From Metabacillus schmidteae (GTDB lineage: Bacteria > Bacillota > Bacilli > Bacillales > Bacillaceae): a stretch of DNA of 64,000 nt. The stretch lies in NCBI RefSeq assembly GCF_903166545.1, contig NZ_CAESCH010000003.1:124001-188000 (forward strand). Direction: 5' to 3'. The position numbers and the translations under genes are program-made. The notes under the pieces are model-generated. The model saw only the letters and a program-made list of their open reading frames with translations. It had not been told where the DNA came from and searched no databases. This document shows positions 7,641 to 17,700 of this stretch, piece after piece (positions within the stretch are counted from its first letter, which is position 1; every line of letters starts with the position of its first letter).

Positions 7641-8984
7641 TCAACCTACATGAAATTTGTCCATATCCTCTATATCTATCAGCATTTTCTTATTATTAAG
7701 TAGATTAATAAATTCCCTAGAATTTAATGGTTTCTTTAAATAATACCCTTGTACTTCTTGACACTTATTTTCCTTTAAATAAGCCAACTGATGTTTTTTT
7801 TCCACACCTTCTGCAACAACGTTCAACCCTAACTTATCCGCTAATTTTAAGATCACACTTGTAATTTCTGCATTACTTCCATCTACTTTAATATTATTTA
7901 TAAAAGATTTATCGATTTTTAAAGTCTGAATAGGTAAACCTTTTATATAACTCAATGATGAATAACCTGTACCGAAGTCATCTACGGATATATGAATTCC
8001 TAATTGTTTTAGATTTGTTAATTCAACAACTGCATCGTTTGATAAAAGCAAACTTTCAGTAACTTCTATTTCTAACCATGAAGGAGGAATGTTATGAATC
8101 TGTAAAGTTGTTAGAATATGTTGTGTAATACCTGGCTTCTGAAATTGCCTCGCAGAGAAATTAATAGCTACACGTAACGGGTATGGACTTAAATCATTCC
8201 ACTTCTTTACTTCTTTACAAGCTTTATTTAGTACAATATCCCCTAGTTGATGAATTAACCCTGTTTTTTCTGCAATTGGTATAAAAATAGCTGGTGAGGT
8301 ATTTGAGTTTTTTATACGTGCTAATCCCTCAACTCCTGAAATATATCCGGTCAAAAGGCTATACTTAGGTTGGAAATTTAGTATGATATTATCATTTTCG
8401 ATAGCATGTCTTAATTCTGATTCTATCAAAAACTCCTCTTCCGTATAAATTCTCATTTGTTCTTGAAAAAATTCAAAACCAGTACCTGACTTTTTTGACT
8501 CATACATTGCTAACTCTGCATAGCTTATAAGTTTTTCTATGTTATCACTATGCTCATTATAAACGCTTATCCCTATGCTCATTGTAAGATAATATAATTC
8601 TCCTTTTAGTTTAAAAGGTTTTAAAAATGAATCTATTATATATGTAATTCGTTCTTTTACGTATTCTGTATTTATCCAATCTTCAAGTACAACAAAAAAC
8701 TCATCTCCTCCAGGTCGAACAATTAGAACGTCCTTACCTAGTACCCGAACTAGCCTTTCGGCAACTTCCTTAATAAGATCGTCACCCACTGAATGTCCTC
8801 TCACATCATTTATTGCTTTGAATTGATTAATGTCCATTGAAACGACTGCAATATTCATATTACTTTCTATAGCTGTCTCCATATAAAGCTCTAAATACCG
8901 TCTATTTGGTAATCCAGTTAAATAGTCACTATATTCTTGATACCTCATTACTGAATAAAGCAAAGTATTCAATTGATTATCCAT
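7641..8984 (-). CDS. GGDEF-EAL protein, cyclic di-GMP metabolism
   Basis: The 447-residue cytoplasmic protein has no membrane or sensor domain. The GGDEF domain has an intact GGDEF at residues 92-96 and DINQFKAIND upstream, so cyclase activity is plausible. No RxxD inhibitory site lies just before the signature. The EAL domain (about 185-430) has EGL at 219-221, NFS near 275, DDFGTG at 335-340, KIDKSF and AEGVE, all expected for a phosphodiesterase. The start at 8984 is chosen over 9038 because GGGGGGGGAG directly precedes it and the upstream reading overlaps a terminator hairpin. A leader terminator of the plasmid-wide type precedes it. It may tune biofilm or mating behaviour, which is inference. 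Confidence 0.9.
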   Translation of the reverse strand: MDNQLNTLLYSVMRYQEYSDYLTGLPNRRYLELYMETAIESNMNIAVVSMDINQFKAINDVRGHSVGDDLIKEVAERLVRVLGKDVLIVRPGGDEFFVVLEDWINTEYVKERITYIIDSFLKPFKLKGELYYLTMSIGISVYNEHSDNIEKLISYAELAMYESKKSGTGFEFFQEQMRIYTEEEFLIESELRHAIENDNIILNFQPKYSLLTGYISGVEGLARIKNSNTSPAIFIPIAEKTGLIHQLGDIVLNKACKEVKKWNDLSPYPLRVAINFSARQFQKPGITQHILTTLQIHNIPPSWLEIEVTESLLLSNDAVVELTNLKQLGIHISVDDFGTGYSSLSYIKGLPIQTLKIDKSFINNIKVDGSNAEITSVILKLADKLGLNVVAEGVEKKHQLAYLKENKCQEVQGYYLKKPLNSREFINLLNNKKMLIDIEDMDKFHVG

Positions 8985-9011
8985 ACTCCCCCCCCTTTTC
9001 ACTTTGACACG

Positions 9012-9123
9012 AAAAAAAGCACCCCAATACAGATACACGTAGTGTATATTCTGTATTGGGGTGCTCCCATTGTTTAAATAGTTTGTATAAATAATTATAC
9101 AACCAAAAAACCATTTTTATCAA
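9012..9123 (-). promoter_or_regulatory. Promoter and GGG-CCCC leader terminator of GGDEF-EAL gene
   Basis: On the minus strand, TTGATA (9123-9118) and TATAAT (9099-9094) form a promoter with an 18-bp spacer. The transcript then carries ATGGGAGCACCCC, a 14-bp stem (9051-9064 with 9019-9032) and seven T at 9018-9012. This is an intrinsic terminator about 30 bases before the gene start, so attenuation is expected. Five other units in the window share the design. Confidence 0.75.
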
Positions 9124-9212
9124 TATATTACTCTATTTTCTAATTAAATCTTTATAGTTAATCAATAGAAAAAAATCACAATAGGTAAATCCTTTAAAGT
9201 CAACATAAATCA

Positions 9213-9244
9213 TTGACAATAATCTAATATAGGTATATAATACC
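9213..9244 (+). promoter_or_regulatory. Consensus sigma-A promoter with operator-like palindrome
   Basis: TTGACA (9213-9218), a 17-bp spacer and TATAAT (9236-9241) form a textbook promoter for the 9310 gene. GGTAT-ATA-ATACC (9232-9244) is an inverted repeat over the -10, suggesting repressor control by an unidentified protein. Confidence 0.75.
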
Positions 9245-9309
9245 ATTATAGTATCAAAAAGTGTAATTATTATTTGTTTTTGTTTTTGTGAAATTTGGGG
9301 GTGACTAAA

Positions 9310-10491
9310 ATGTTAACTGAATTACTATGGGCTGCCGAATCAAAATTGAGTTATGATAGAGGAAAGAGTACTGGACTTGCTGGATTGTTTGGTATAGGTT
9401 TTGTTATATTCTGTGTTTGGAAATGGAATGATTTAATTTATCCGACTTTATCTAAGTTAGGTATTGTAAACTTTGCCGACAAGATCGGACTTATCTATGA
9501 AGGGGCAGCGGAATTGTCACTCCTTCGAATAGTCGGTTTTTTAATTGCTTTATTTTTAACTCTTTTAATCATTTGGATAGCTTTAATGGCTTTATTTATT
9601 GCAGTTTGTGGAATTGTATATGCTGTTCAAAAATATACCTTCCTTAAATTTTTATTTAAATATACACTTGTACTTCCGTTAAAGGGAATCTTAATTGTGG
9701 TTATCACTCCACTAGTAATAATCGAGAAAGTATTTAGTTCTATTTATCGTCTCTTAAATCCTAAAGGATATGCAAGAAGAAAGCAGCAAGCTGAGCAAAA
9801 AAGAATAGATAATATAAGAAAATCAGACAGAGAACTTATTTCTAAAATTCGAGTCTTGTTCCCAGAAGATGTTTCTATTGAGGAGGCATTCTTACGTTTG
9901 AATCGTTTACCGACTCAAGGTGATGATAACTTCCTAATAGGGATAACAAAAGATGAAAAAGTTTATATCCTTTTACCTTCACCATATTACTGGAAAGAGA
10001 AGTCTATATCTATAAACGATAGTCTTGAAGATTATAATTATGACGGAAATTTTAAAGAGTTTAAGCAAACGAACGAAAAATATTATGATGGATTACGTTT
10101 AGAGTATTTAGACACTAAGAAATATGAATATAGCAAAGAGATGAAAGTGACTAATACTACTCAAAATGCAGAATATGACAAGGTACCATTTAGTTCAATT
10201 GAAAAAATTTATGATATAAATGCCGAAAAACGAGTGCATTTCAATAATCAATTCCTAGTGTATAGCAGAACTAGAGCATATGTTGAGTATATTAATTACA
10301 TACAAAAGCGATATCTCTATAATCTTAAGCAACTAATAAACTTATCAGAGACAGTTGATTGCGAACAATATCCTCATGTAATGAAAGAATTAGTAAAATA
10401 CACTGCAAGTAACAGTGACATGGTATCTCTAATAACAACAGGAAATACAATTCAATGGGAAGGAGATCAAGGTGAAAAAAGAAGAAGTTAA
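9310..10491 (+). CDS. Multi-pass membrane protein of unknown function
   Basis: The 393-residue protein has hydrophobic segments at about residues 20-40, 70-110 and 120-140 (GLFGIGFVIFCVWKW; LIALFLTLLIIWIALMALF). A basic helical stretch (ARRKQQAEQKR) follows, then a cytosolic domain of about 230 residues. ATG 9310 is preferred, with GGGGGTGA upstream. The C-terminus overlaps the next gene by 20 bp, so the two are co-translated. It lies convergent to the secretion operon. A role in transfer or envelope function is possible, but no family is recognised. Confidence 0.65.
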   Translation: MLTELLWAAESKLSYDRGKSTGLAGLFGIGFVIFCVWKWNDLIYPTLSKLGIVNFADKIGLIYEGAAELSLLRIVGFLIALFLTLLIIWIALMALFIAVCGIVYAVQKYTFLKFLFKYTLVLPLKGILIVVITPLVIIEKVFSSIYRLLNPKGYARRKQQAEQKRIDNIRKSDRELISKIRVLFPEDVSIEEAFLRLNRLPTQGDDNFLIGITKDEKVYILLPSPYYWKEKSISINDSLEDYNYDGNFKEFKQTNEKYYDGLRLEYLDTKKYEYSKEMKVTNTTQNAEYDKVPFSSIEKIYDINAEKRVHFNNQFLVYSRTRAYVEYINYIQKRYLYNLKQLINLSETVDCEQYPHVMKELVKYTASNSDMVSLITTGNTIQWEGDQGEKRRS

Positions 10492-11179
10492 ATCAAGGTT
10501 ACTTTACCACAAGCAACATCTTACAACTGTTAGACAATGGGATCTTTATGCTAAAGATCACTCATTACCTTCTTCTCAATCACTAATATCTATTTACGGT
10601 AGTTGGAAGGAAGTTAAAGATGAACTTGGAATAAAAGGTATTGATAGGAAGGAAGAACTTATTGAAATTGCTAAGGAACATATACATGCTCTTACTACCG
10701 TAGAAAATTGGAATAAGTATGCAAAAGAAAAAAAGCTTCCTAATGGTTATACGTATATATCACATTTTGGCTCTTGGAATGCCTTTAAGGAGAAATTAAA
10801 CCTCTCTCCTTCAACGCCTTATCCATCTAAACTAGAAAAGAAAAAAGAAATTATATCAATTCTAAAAGAACATGGTGCCAAATATGAAGATCGTACTTCT
10901 TGGGATAAATACGCAAATGAAGAGGATTTACCTACTTATAAAACAATAAGAAATTATCTTACTTTTGAAGAAATTAAAGAAATTGTTCCTAAAGAAATAA
11001 AGTACAATTATAGTAAGACAGAGTTAATAAAAATTGCAAAAAAACATTCTGATTACTTTACAAGTATGGGGAAGTGGAATGAATACGCTAAAGAAAATCA
11101 GCTTCCAAATTCAGCTACGTATCATCGAAAATTTGGTTCATGGAAAAAAGCCAAAGTAGAGGTATACAATCAACCATAA
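10472..11179 (+). CDS. Four-repeat DNA-binding protein (HNR-like repeats)
   Basis: The 235-residue protein is four tandem units of about 55 residues. Each has W-x-x-Y-A near the middle and most end in FGSW followed by K residues: QWDLYAKDHSLP, NWNKYAKEKKLP, SWDKYANEEDLP, KWNEYAKENQLP. This matches the small three-helix repeat known from homing-endonuclease-associated (HNR) proteins. Unit three lacks the GSW. No nuclease domain is present, so it is probably a plain DNA-binding protein. GTG 10472 has AAGGAG upstream and overlaps the membrane-protein gene. The target site is unknown. Confidence 0.7.
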   Translation: MKKEEVKSRLLYHKQHLTTVRQWDLYAKDHSLPSSQSLISIYGSWKEVKDELGIKGIDRKEELIEIAKEHIHALTTVENWNKYAKEKKLPNGYTYISHFGSWNAFKEKLNLSPSTPYPSKLEKKKEIISILKEHGAKYEDRTSWDKYANEEDLPTYKTIRNYLTFEEIKEIVPKEIKYNYSKTELIKIAKKHSDYFTSMGKWNEYAKENQLPNSATYHRKFGSWKKAKVEVYNQP

Positions 11180-11183
11180 AAAA

Positions 11184-11216
11184 TACCCTCTCACACTGTG
11201 AGGGGGTTATTTTTTA
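11184..11216. terminator. Bidirectional terminator between convergent genes
   Basis: CCCTCTCAC (11186-11194) pairs with GTGAGGGGG (11198-11206), flanked by A and T runs. It separates the plus-strand repeat protein from the end of the minus-strand secretion operon. Confidence 0.85.
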
Positions 11217-11854
11217 TTATTCTCTGCTTTATTTATAGCATCGATAATGTCCCATGCAGATGTGGTTATTGAATATATATCACCGCTGTGACCATCTTCA
11301 TGCTGTGTACCGCTCATTTTAAAGTCAAGAGACAGCGTAACTTCTAATTCATCAGTATAAATTAGTTTCACCTTAGCTGTTTGTGTATCAGTACCAAATA
11401 CGCCTTTTTCAGATTCATATCCAATCTCTTTTAAAGTACCATTCCTAGAGATTTTATTTATTATATCTAAAGTAACCTCAATTTTATCACCGTTGTCTAC
11501 TTTAAATAGATCATCTGAAATCACCTGTGGTAGATATGCTTGGATGAATAACTCCGCATCCTTCATTAGTACAGAAGCAAATAAAAATTCTACTACTCCC
11601 TTTTTTTCTCTATAATGATCCACCACATCTTGATCGTGTCCATCAAGGTGACCTGTATCTAAATCTGTTGAACTTAGCCATTTGTATACTTTATTTTCTT
11701 CATCTGTAACAGTCTGAATATCACTTTTTACCCGCTTCTCAGCTTTTACAAGGTCTATCAATTCCATTTCTTGATGACCATATACGTTCCATGCGAGATA
11801 ACCGACAATACCAAGTAATATAGTTAAACAAAAAATAATAACCCCTCTATTCAT
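11207..11854 (-). CDS. Membrane-anchored protein, possible VirB8-type secretion component
   Basis: The 215-residue protein has one N-terminal membrane segment (GVIIFCLTILLGIVGYLAW, residues 4-22) and an extracellular domain of about 190 residues. This bitopic layout is that of VirB8/TcpC-like subunits, which share an NTF2-like fold. I see no sequence motif that proves the fold. AGGAGGTAG precedes ATG 11854. It is the last gene of the secretion operon, after the peptidoglycan hydrolase. Confidence is high for the gene and low for the VirB8 suggestion. Confidence 0.6.
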   Translation of the reverse strand: MNRGVIIFCLTILLGIVGYLAWNVYGHQEMELIDLVKAEKRVKSDIQTVTDEENKVYKWLSSTDLDTGHLDGHDQDVVDHYREKKGVVEFLFASVLMKDAELFIQAYLPQVISDDLFKVDNGDKIEVTLDIINKISRNGTLKEIGYESEKGVFGTDTQTAKVKLIYTDELEVTLSLDFKMSGTQHEDGHSGDIYSITTSAWDIIDAINKAENNKK

Positions 11855-11888
11855 TTCTACCTCCTAACTACACCTTAATAATAGTGTA

Positions 11889-11914
11889 AGAGCAATTTCT
11901 CGCTCTTACACTTC
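11889..11914 (-). terminator. Hairpin just after the hydrolase stop
   Basis: GTGTAAGAGC and GCTCTTACAC pair over 10 bp directly after the TAG at 11915-11917. The following TATTATT is only a weak U-run, so this may be a partial terminator or an mRNA-stabilising hairpin before the last gene. Confidence 0.55.
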
Positions 11915-14731
11915 CTAAAACTGAACATACAATACAGGATTAACCCTATTAGACTTTGAGCCATTCCAACTACCTTTATGTACTTCAAAGTGTAAATGTT
12001 GACCTGTACTTTTTCCTGTGTTACCCATGTTACCGATAAATTGCCCTTTCTGTACCTGGGCTCCATTTTGTACAGCTCGACTACTTAAATGAGCATATAG
12101 AGTTTCATACTGTTGACCATTTATATTGTGGCGAATAATAATGCAATTACCATAAGTTGTAGAAACGTATGATTTTACGACTACACCATCTGCAGTTGAT
12201 ACAACTGGTACAGTACCAGCTTTGGCGATATCCACTCCACCATGGAATTTCCCCCATCTTGGGCCATATCCTGATGTTACTTCCCCTTCTGCAGGTCTCA
12301 TAAAATCTCCGTCAGTAATTTCAGGCATATCTCCCTCTGAAGGTTTATAAACAGCTTCTGCTCTAAATTTTTCAGCATTCTGTAATACTTTATCAACGTA
12401 CCAATCAGCATGGTTATAATGCCAAATTGCCTTTCGTTTGTCTGTCGCATAGCCATTCTTTGATAGATAATAAGCAGCGGTATGAATGGCATCAACCACG
12501 TTCCATGGATCAGCCTTACCGTCTCCATCTCCATCACGACCATAACCAGAACCACTTGCTATAACAGACATACTAGAGACGTCTAATCGTGAACTAACTA
12601 ATCCACCACCGACGTTATATTTCCAACCGACCCAATGACGATAGGTAAACCTTTGAAGTCATCTCCAGCTTTTCCCCCGCCCCAAACCGAGCAAGCGACT
12701 TTCACCGCACTCGGCTTTCCATCGAATTAATTTATCCGACTAGACCCCTTCGCTCCACAAGCATTACTTTGCTTCATCACTACTACGAGTCCTCTGTCAC
12801 TCTCTGAACTTCACAAAAAGCTCTATTTTTCCATTCAGACAGCTTCCCATGTTCCGTTTCTTTTATCCCTTTTTTTATATCCCTTAGATGCTCATTTTAC
12901 GTTGTGCCTACTCACCATTCGAGTACTGACTCTAACTGAATGGTTCTATTATGAACTAGCTACCACAACTCATAATAGAGAATATAAATACTCATTCGGC
13001 TCTTCTTTTAAATTAACTAAATAGCGATTTATAACAACGCTTCAAACATGAGTTTCTTTCGTCATCATAGGATATTTTTAAAGATACCCGCACTATATTT
13101 CAAGTTACGACTTCACCTAGCTTCATACCAAAACTTTAGAGCAAATTAAAGCATGTAGGAGATTAGTATAGAGTATTTGAGTCTTTTACTCTAGAAAGGA
13201 ATTTCACCTTTCAAATCAAAGAAACAGTTAGACTTTTTGAGTCCTCCCACTTCATCAAGAAGATTTATAGGGAAACATGGCGCGCGGTAGCAGGCATAAA
13301 TTGGAGCGGACCGATAGCTCCAACCGAACTAACCATAGTTTCATGTGTTGAAAATCCAGTTTCCACGAAGTGTATGGCTGAAAGTACAAACCAATCAACA
13401 CCATATTTCGCTTGTGCATCAAGGTAATATTGCATGAACTGAGTTGGTACACCCTCACCTGGTATTACAGTTCCATTGAAGCCGGTACTTCCACTGAATC
13501 CTCCAATGGATCCTAACCATTCTGTGTAAGTAACTTGTCCACCTGCTGATGCATAGAGTGCCTCAATTAATTTCTTATCAGTGGCACCCATATTCTGTTC
13601 ATTCATTATTTCATCAAATCTAGAATAGTCAGTAATTGCGTTCTCATTTGTATTAAATTTTTGGTACCTCGTTCTTATTATTGTTTTGATTTCTATTTGT
13701 CTTTCTTTAATTACTTCTCTTTGTTTTTCAACATTTTTATATTTTGTTACTAATTTTGTTTTTTGAACTTCCTTTGTTTTAGTAATAGGGACTTGTCTGG
13801 ATTTTTCAGTTCTTACTGTTTCTTGTCCTATGACACCATATACCTGTGTAATTCTACATCCACTAAAATCGCAATATTTAACAGAGGTATATCCATATAC
13901 ATCGACAAAATTCACTTCCGTATATTTGTAAGTTTCATATTCTGTATATGTCTCAGTCTCATAATAGGTTTCTTTAACTGTATAAGGAACTGATTCGGTA
14001 TAAGTTTCAATTGCTTTATATTTTTCAGTTTCGTAAGTTATCTTTTCCGTTTTAACCCAATTGGTTAAATAGGGAGTGTACGTATAGTCTGTATTACCAT
14101 CCCAATACTCTGCAAAGGAAATCTTAGAGACCCAATTATCTTTTTTTACGGTTTTTGGATCACCACACTTCCCATCTCTACAAACCGTAGTTTCAGTTTC
14201 TTTATATTCATTGTAATCCCCATAATCGATATTAGGCTTTAATACGGTAGCCATTTTCTGTATGAGTTTCTTAGGATCTTCGTTTCCCTTAATCATTGAA
14301 TCTATCTGAATTACAGATGCAATTAGTTTTTCAGGTACACGAAACTTCCTTTGTTCAGGTCTAGACATATCGACAGTACCATGTGACTGTTCAAGTACAT
14401 ATTCCTGTATTTCCTTATCTACTCCCGATAACCCCTCACCATCTCCACCATAAAAATAAGAAGAGGCCATCATAAAGACTATAACCACAAGCACAATTCC
14501 AAGAATAATAAGTGTAGCTGGTAAACCAATGGTACTAAAAAAGCTCAATAACATTTTAGCTAACATCGCTATTGCCTGTTTTACAGCTTTTAATGCTAAC
14601 TTGGCCGCTTTCTTACCAATTTTTTTCAGTACCTTTTTCGCTTGATTCCTTACGACTTTCTTAGCTTGATCTTTAGCAATCTGGACGACGGCGGGCTCTT
14701 TTTCTTCATGCTGCTCTTGAGGTAACCCCAT
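11915..14731 (-). CDS. Lysozyme-like/M23 peptidoglycan hydrolase, interrupted by a group II intron
   Basis: The coding parts are 14731-13286 and 12634-11915. Together they give 721 residues with the frame kept (ACC then TGG). In order: a Lys-rich N-terminus, a membrane span (ILGIVLVVIVFMMASSYF), a Tyr/Thr/Glu-rich stretch of about 120 residues, a lysozyme-like domain with HFVETGF as candidate catalytic Glu and GAIGPLQFMPATW spanning the splice junction, and a C-terminal M23 peptidase with HGGVDIA, YAHL and HLHFEV zinc and catalytic positions. This is the VirB1-type enzyme that opens the wall for the transfer channel. The ATG at 14731 overlaps the VirB6 stop as TAATG. Without splicing, translation would stop seven codons into the intron. 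Confidence 0.9.
12635..13285 (-). mobile_element. ORF-less group II intron, 651 nt
   Basis: Domain V lies at 12717-12684: an AAGCCGAG/CTCGGTTT stem, AGC triad at positions 2-4, and GCGGT-GAAA-GTCGC inner helix. Domain VI follows, with a bulged A eight bases from the 3' end (ACCTATCGTCAT). The intron ends in AT. It begins GCGCG rather than the usual GTGYG. EBS1, GGTAGC at 12964-12959, pairs perfectly with the last six exon bases GCTACC. Exact removal joins the lysozyme domain in frame. No reverse transcriptase is encoded, so mobility and perhaps splicing need a protein in trans. Similar ORF-less introns are known in the B. cereus group. Confidence 0.92.
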
Positions 14732-17700
14732 TAGCCATTCCACCCTGCAAGGCTTTGTCTTTTACGCAGAACCTCTTGTTGCTTCCTAGTATCAAACCGT
14801 TTATTTGGTCGAGGTTGAATGTACTCTTCTGGATCAATGGATGTTGTAAAGTCTTGATATTCTTCTTCGACTATTGAATCAGCTGTAATTTTTTGCCCTT
14901 TGATCACGCAATTTTTTGTAACTGTTTTTCCTTCTGGAATTCTTGCATCACCTTTTTGATATGCAGAAACCCGTACTTTTTCACCAGTTGGAGTACTAGC
15001 TTGCATGTAACTTCGATCTCGTTCAATGATTAATTGAACATTCTCCATTCCTGACTGCTTCAAGTCATTCATATAGAATTGACCTGAATCCACTTGTTGA
15101 TTATAAGCTTGCACATTCTTTGGAACATAAGTATTTTTCGTTGTGTTTCTGTTTGCTAATAGTTTATTTGGATTGACATTAACATTAGATACTACAGGAA
15201 TTTTCCCTCCGGCTGAATCAACTTTGTAGGTGCTAGTATCAACGCCTTTTGGTTTTTGAATAACAAATGCCCCATTTTCAACTTGTAAGTCTTGATATAC
15301 AACTTCCCCATTTTTCATTGAACTATCTCCTCGTCCTGTACGTGAGACAGTTCTAGTTTGACCAGTCTTAGTTCTAACTTCAATAAATGACTGATCAGCG
15401 GTTGTGACCATTCTTACAGCGCCTTGAGCTAATCTTTCAGCACCATTTTCTCCAACTACCGTTTGTGCCATTTGCATTACTTCCGTTGGTTCGGAGATTG
15501 TATTATTAACAGCGTTATTGTATGGGTTAAATCTTGAAGATAATTTTGAACCTACTTGATAACCTGTTACCCCTGCTACTACACCACCTGTATATCCCAT
15601 AGCATTATTTAAGCTAGATTGCTTTAATACGGGATTTTCAGTGACCATACTTTTAATTGCTTTGAATCCACCAACTGTTGCTCCTCCGACTCCTTCTAAT
15701 TGTTTAAATACAGGATTCATACTAGATTCATTAGAAGTTACAACTTGTTGGTAACCAGCTCCTATACCTTGACCTACTTCTTTCGAAAAATTCAGGAGTG
15801 TTTGAGCACCAGATGCTCCCATTGCAAAACCAGAAATTGCTTTAAAAGGGACCTTAGCGTGTGTCCCCAAAGAAGCTGTTGGGCTGATCGTCTTTGGTAC
15901 TGCTTCGTTTGCAATAGACAAGTTCTCTTGATACTGATTTCCTCTTTCTTGTTTCCATTGGATATGAATCTGATCATCTGACATTCCTTCAGCCTTCTTA
16001 CTAGAGAAGAATGCATTTTTGGAATCAGTATCCGTCCTCATGCCAGCCAGTTGACTAGTCACAAAATCTCGGTTAACTTTCTTTCCATTCATTAATTGAA
16101 GGCTTTCAGCTTCGTTTCCAGCATTTTTAGCTGTGTCAACGTAGACTGATTTGTTATTTCCATGTGTTTTAGTAAATTGTATCTCTACCATTTCATCACT
16201 TATATCTGGTGCTCCAATATTAATAGCAGATGTCTTAGCAACATCCATATATAGTGATTTATTATTTCCGTTAGAATTCGCAAATTGTATCTCTACTTCC
16301 TCATCACTCATTTGAGGATTTTGAGATTTAATCTGTCCTTTTACCATTTGCGTAGCTTTTTCTCCTACTTGTTGGGCAAAAGTATTGGTTTCAGCTATCG
16401 GATTAACTCCTGATGCTAGCATAGAATCGGCAGTGGACTTTGTGAGTTCACCAAATTGCTTCCTTTTAGTAGCAACAGTATTATTCCAGGCCTGATCTTT
16501 ATCATTCTCGTATTCTGAGCGCTCATTATCAGACATATTATCTCTTAATGGATTTTTCTCACTATAAGCATTCATGAAAGCCGCTTTGTTATTATTTGCC
16601 CAAGCCTGTGTCAAATCTTCTGCTGTTTTACCAGCAAGTTGTGTTGCTGCTTCATTTCCAGCATTTTTAGCTGTGTCAACGTAGAGTGATTTATTATTGC
16701 CATTAGTTTTCGCAAATTGTATCTCTACTTCTTCATCACTCATTTGAGGATTTTGAGATTTAATCTGTCCTTTTACCATTTGCGTAGCTTTTTCTCCTAC
16801 TTGTTGGGCAAAAGTATTGGTTTCAGCTATCGGATTAACTCCTGATGCTAGCATAGAATCGGCAGTGGACTTTGTGAGTTCACCAAATTGCTTCCTTTTA
16901 GTAGCAACAGTATTATTCCAGGCCTGATCTTTATCATTCTCGTATTCTGAGCGCTCATTATCAGACATATTATCTCTTAATGGATTTTTCTCACTATAAG
17001 CATTCATGAAAGCCACTTTGTTATTATTTGCCCAAGCCTGTGTCAAATCTTCTGCTGTTTTACCAGCAAGTTGTGTTGCTTGTGATTTACCAATTTGACC
17101 TTTTATATCACCTTTAATAATTTCAGTAGCCTGTTCTCCAACTTTTTCAGCAAAAGCATCTTTATCAATAAACGGATTTAAACGACCTTCCATCATTGAT
17201 GAAGCAGTTGATCTTGTTAGATCTCCGAATGTTTTACTTTGATCAGATAATTTGTCATTCCATGCCTCTGCTTTTTTATTGTTATAATCAAGTCTTTCAT
17301 TATCTGTCATATTTTCTTTTGGTGGATGTTGTTTCTCATAATTACTCATAAAATCAGCTTGATTATGCTTAGCCCATTCTTGGGTTAAATCGTCTGCCGT
17401 TTGTGAAGCTAATTGATTAGCATTAGCGAACTTTCCACTTGCGTCTTTTAGTTTTTCTAATTTTCCACCTGCTGCTTCTCTAAACCCTTGTCTCATCTCA
17501 TCTTTCTTGTTATGCCACATATCTTTAATATCTTGGTCTGTTGCATCTGGGAATCGAGACTTTAGATCTTCAATAACACTCTTTTCATTTCCTTTCGCCC
17601 ATGCAGTAGTGTCGTCTTCTGCAATAGCATTTTTCAAACTTTCATCAGTATCTGCATCTAAACCTAATTTATCTACTGAAGCACTTGCACCTTTATAACC

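Noticed and set aside
9232..9244. GGTATATAATACC as a PlcR box
   Set aside because: The PlcR consensus TATGNAWATNNCATA is not matched. It is listed only as an operator-like palindrome.
13255..13458. Short open frame at the 5' exon junction of the hydrolase gene
   Set aside because: It is an alternative frame over the group II intron boundary. The spliced reading explains the region.
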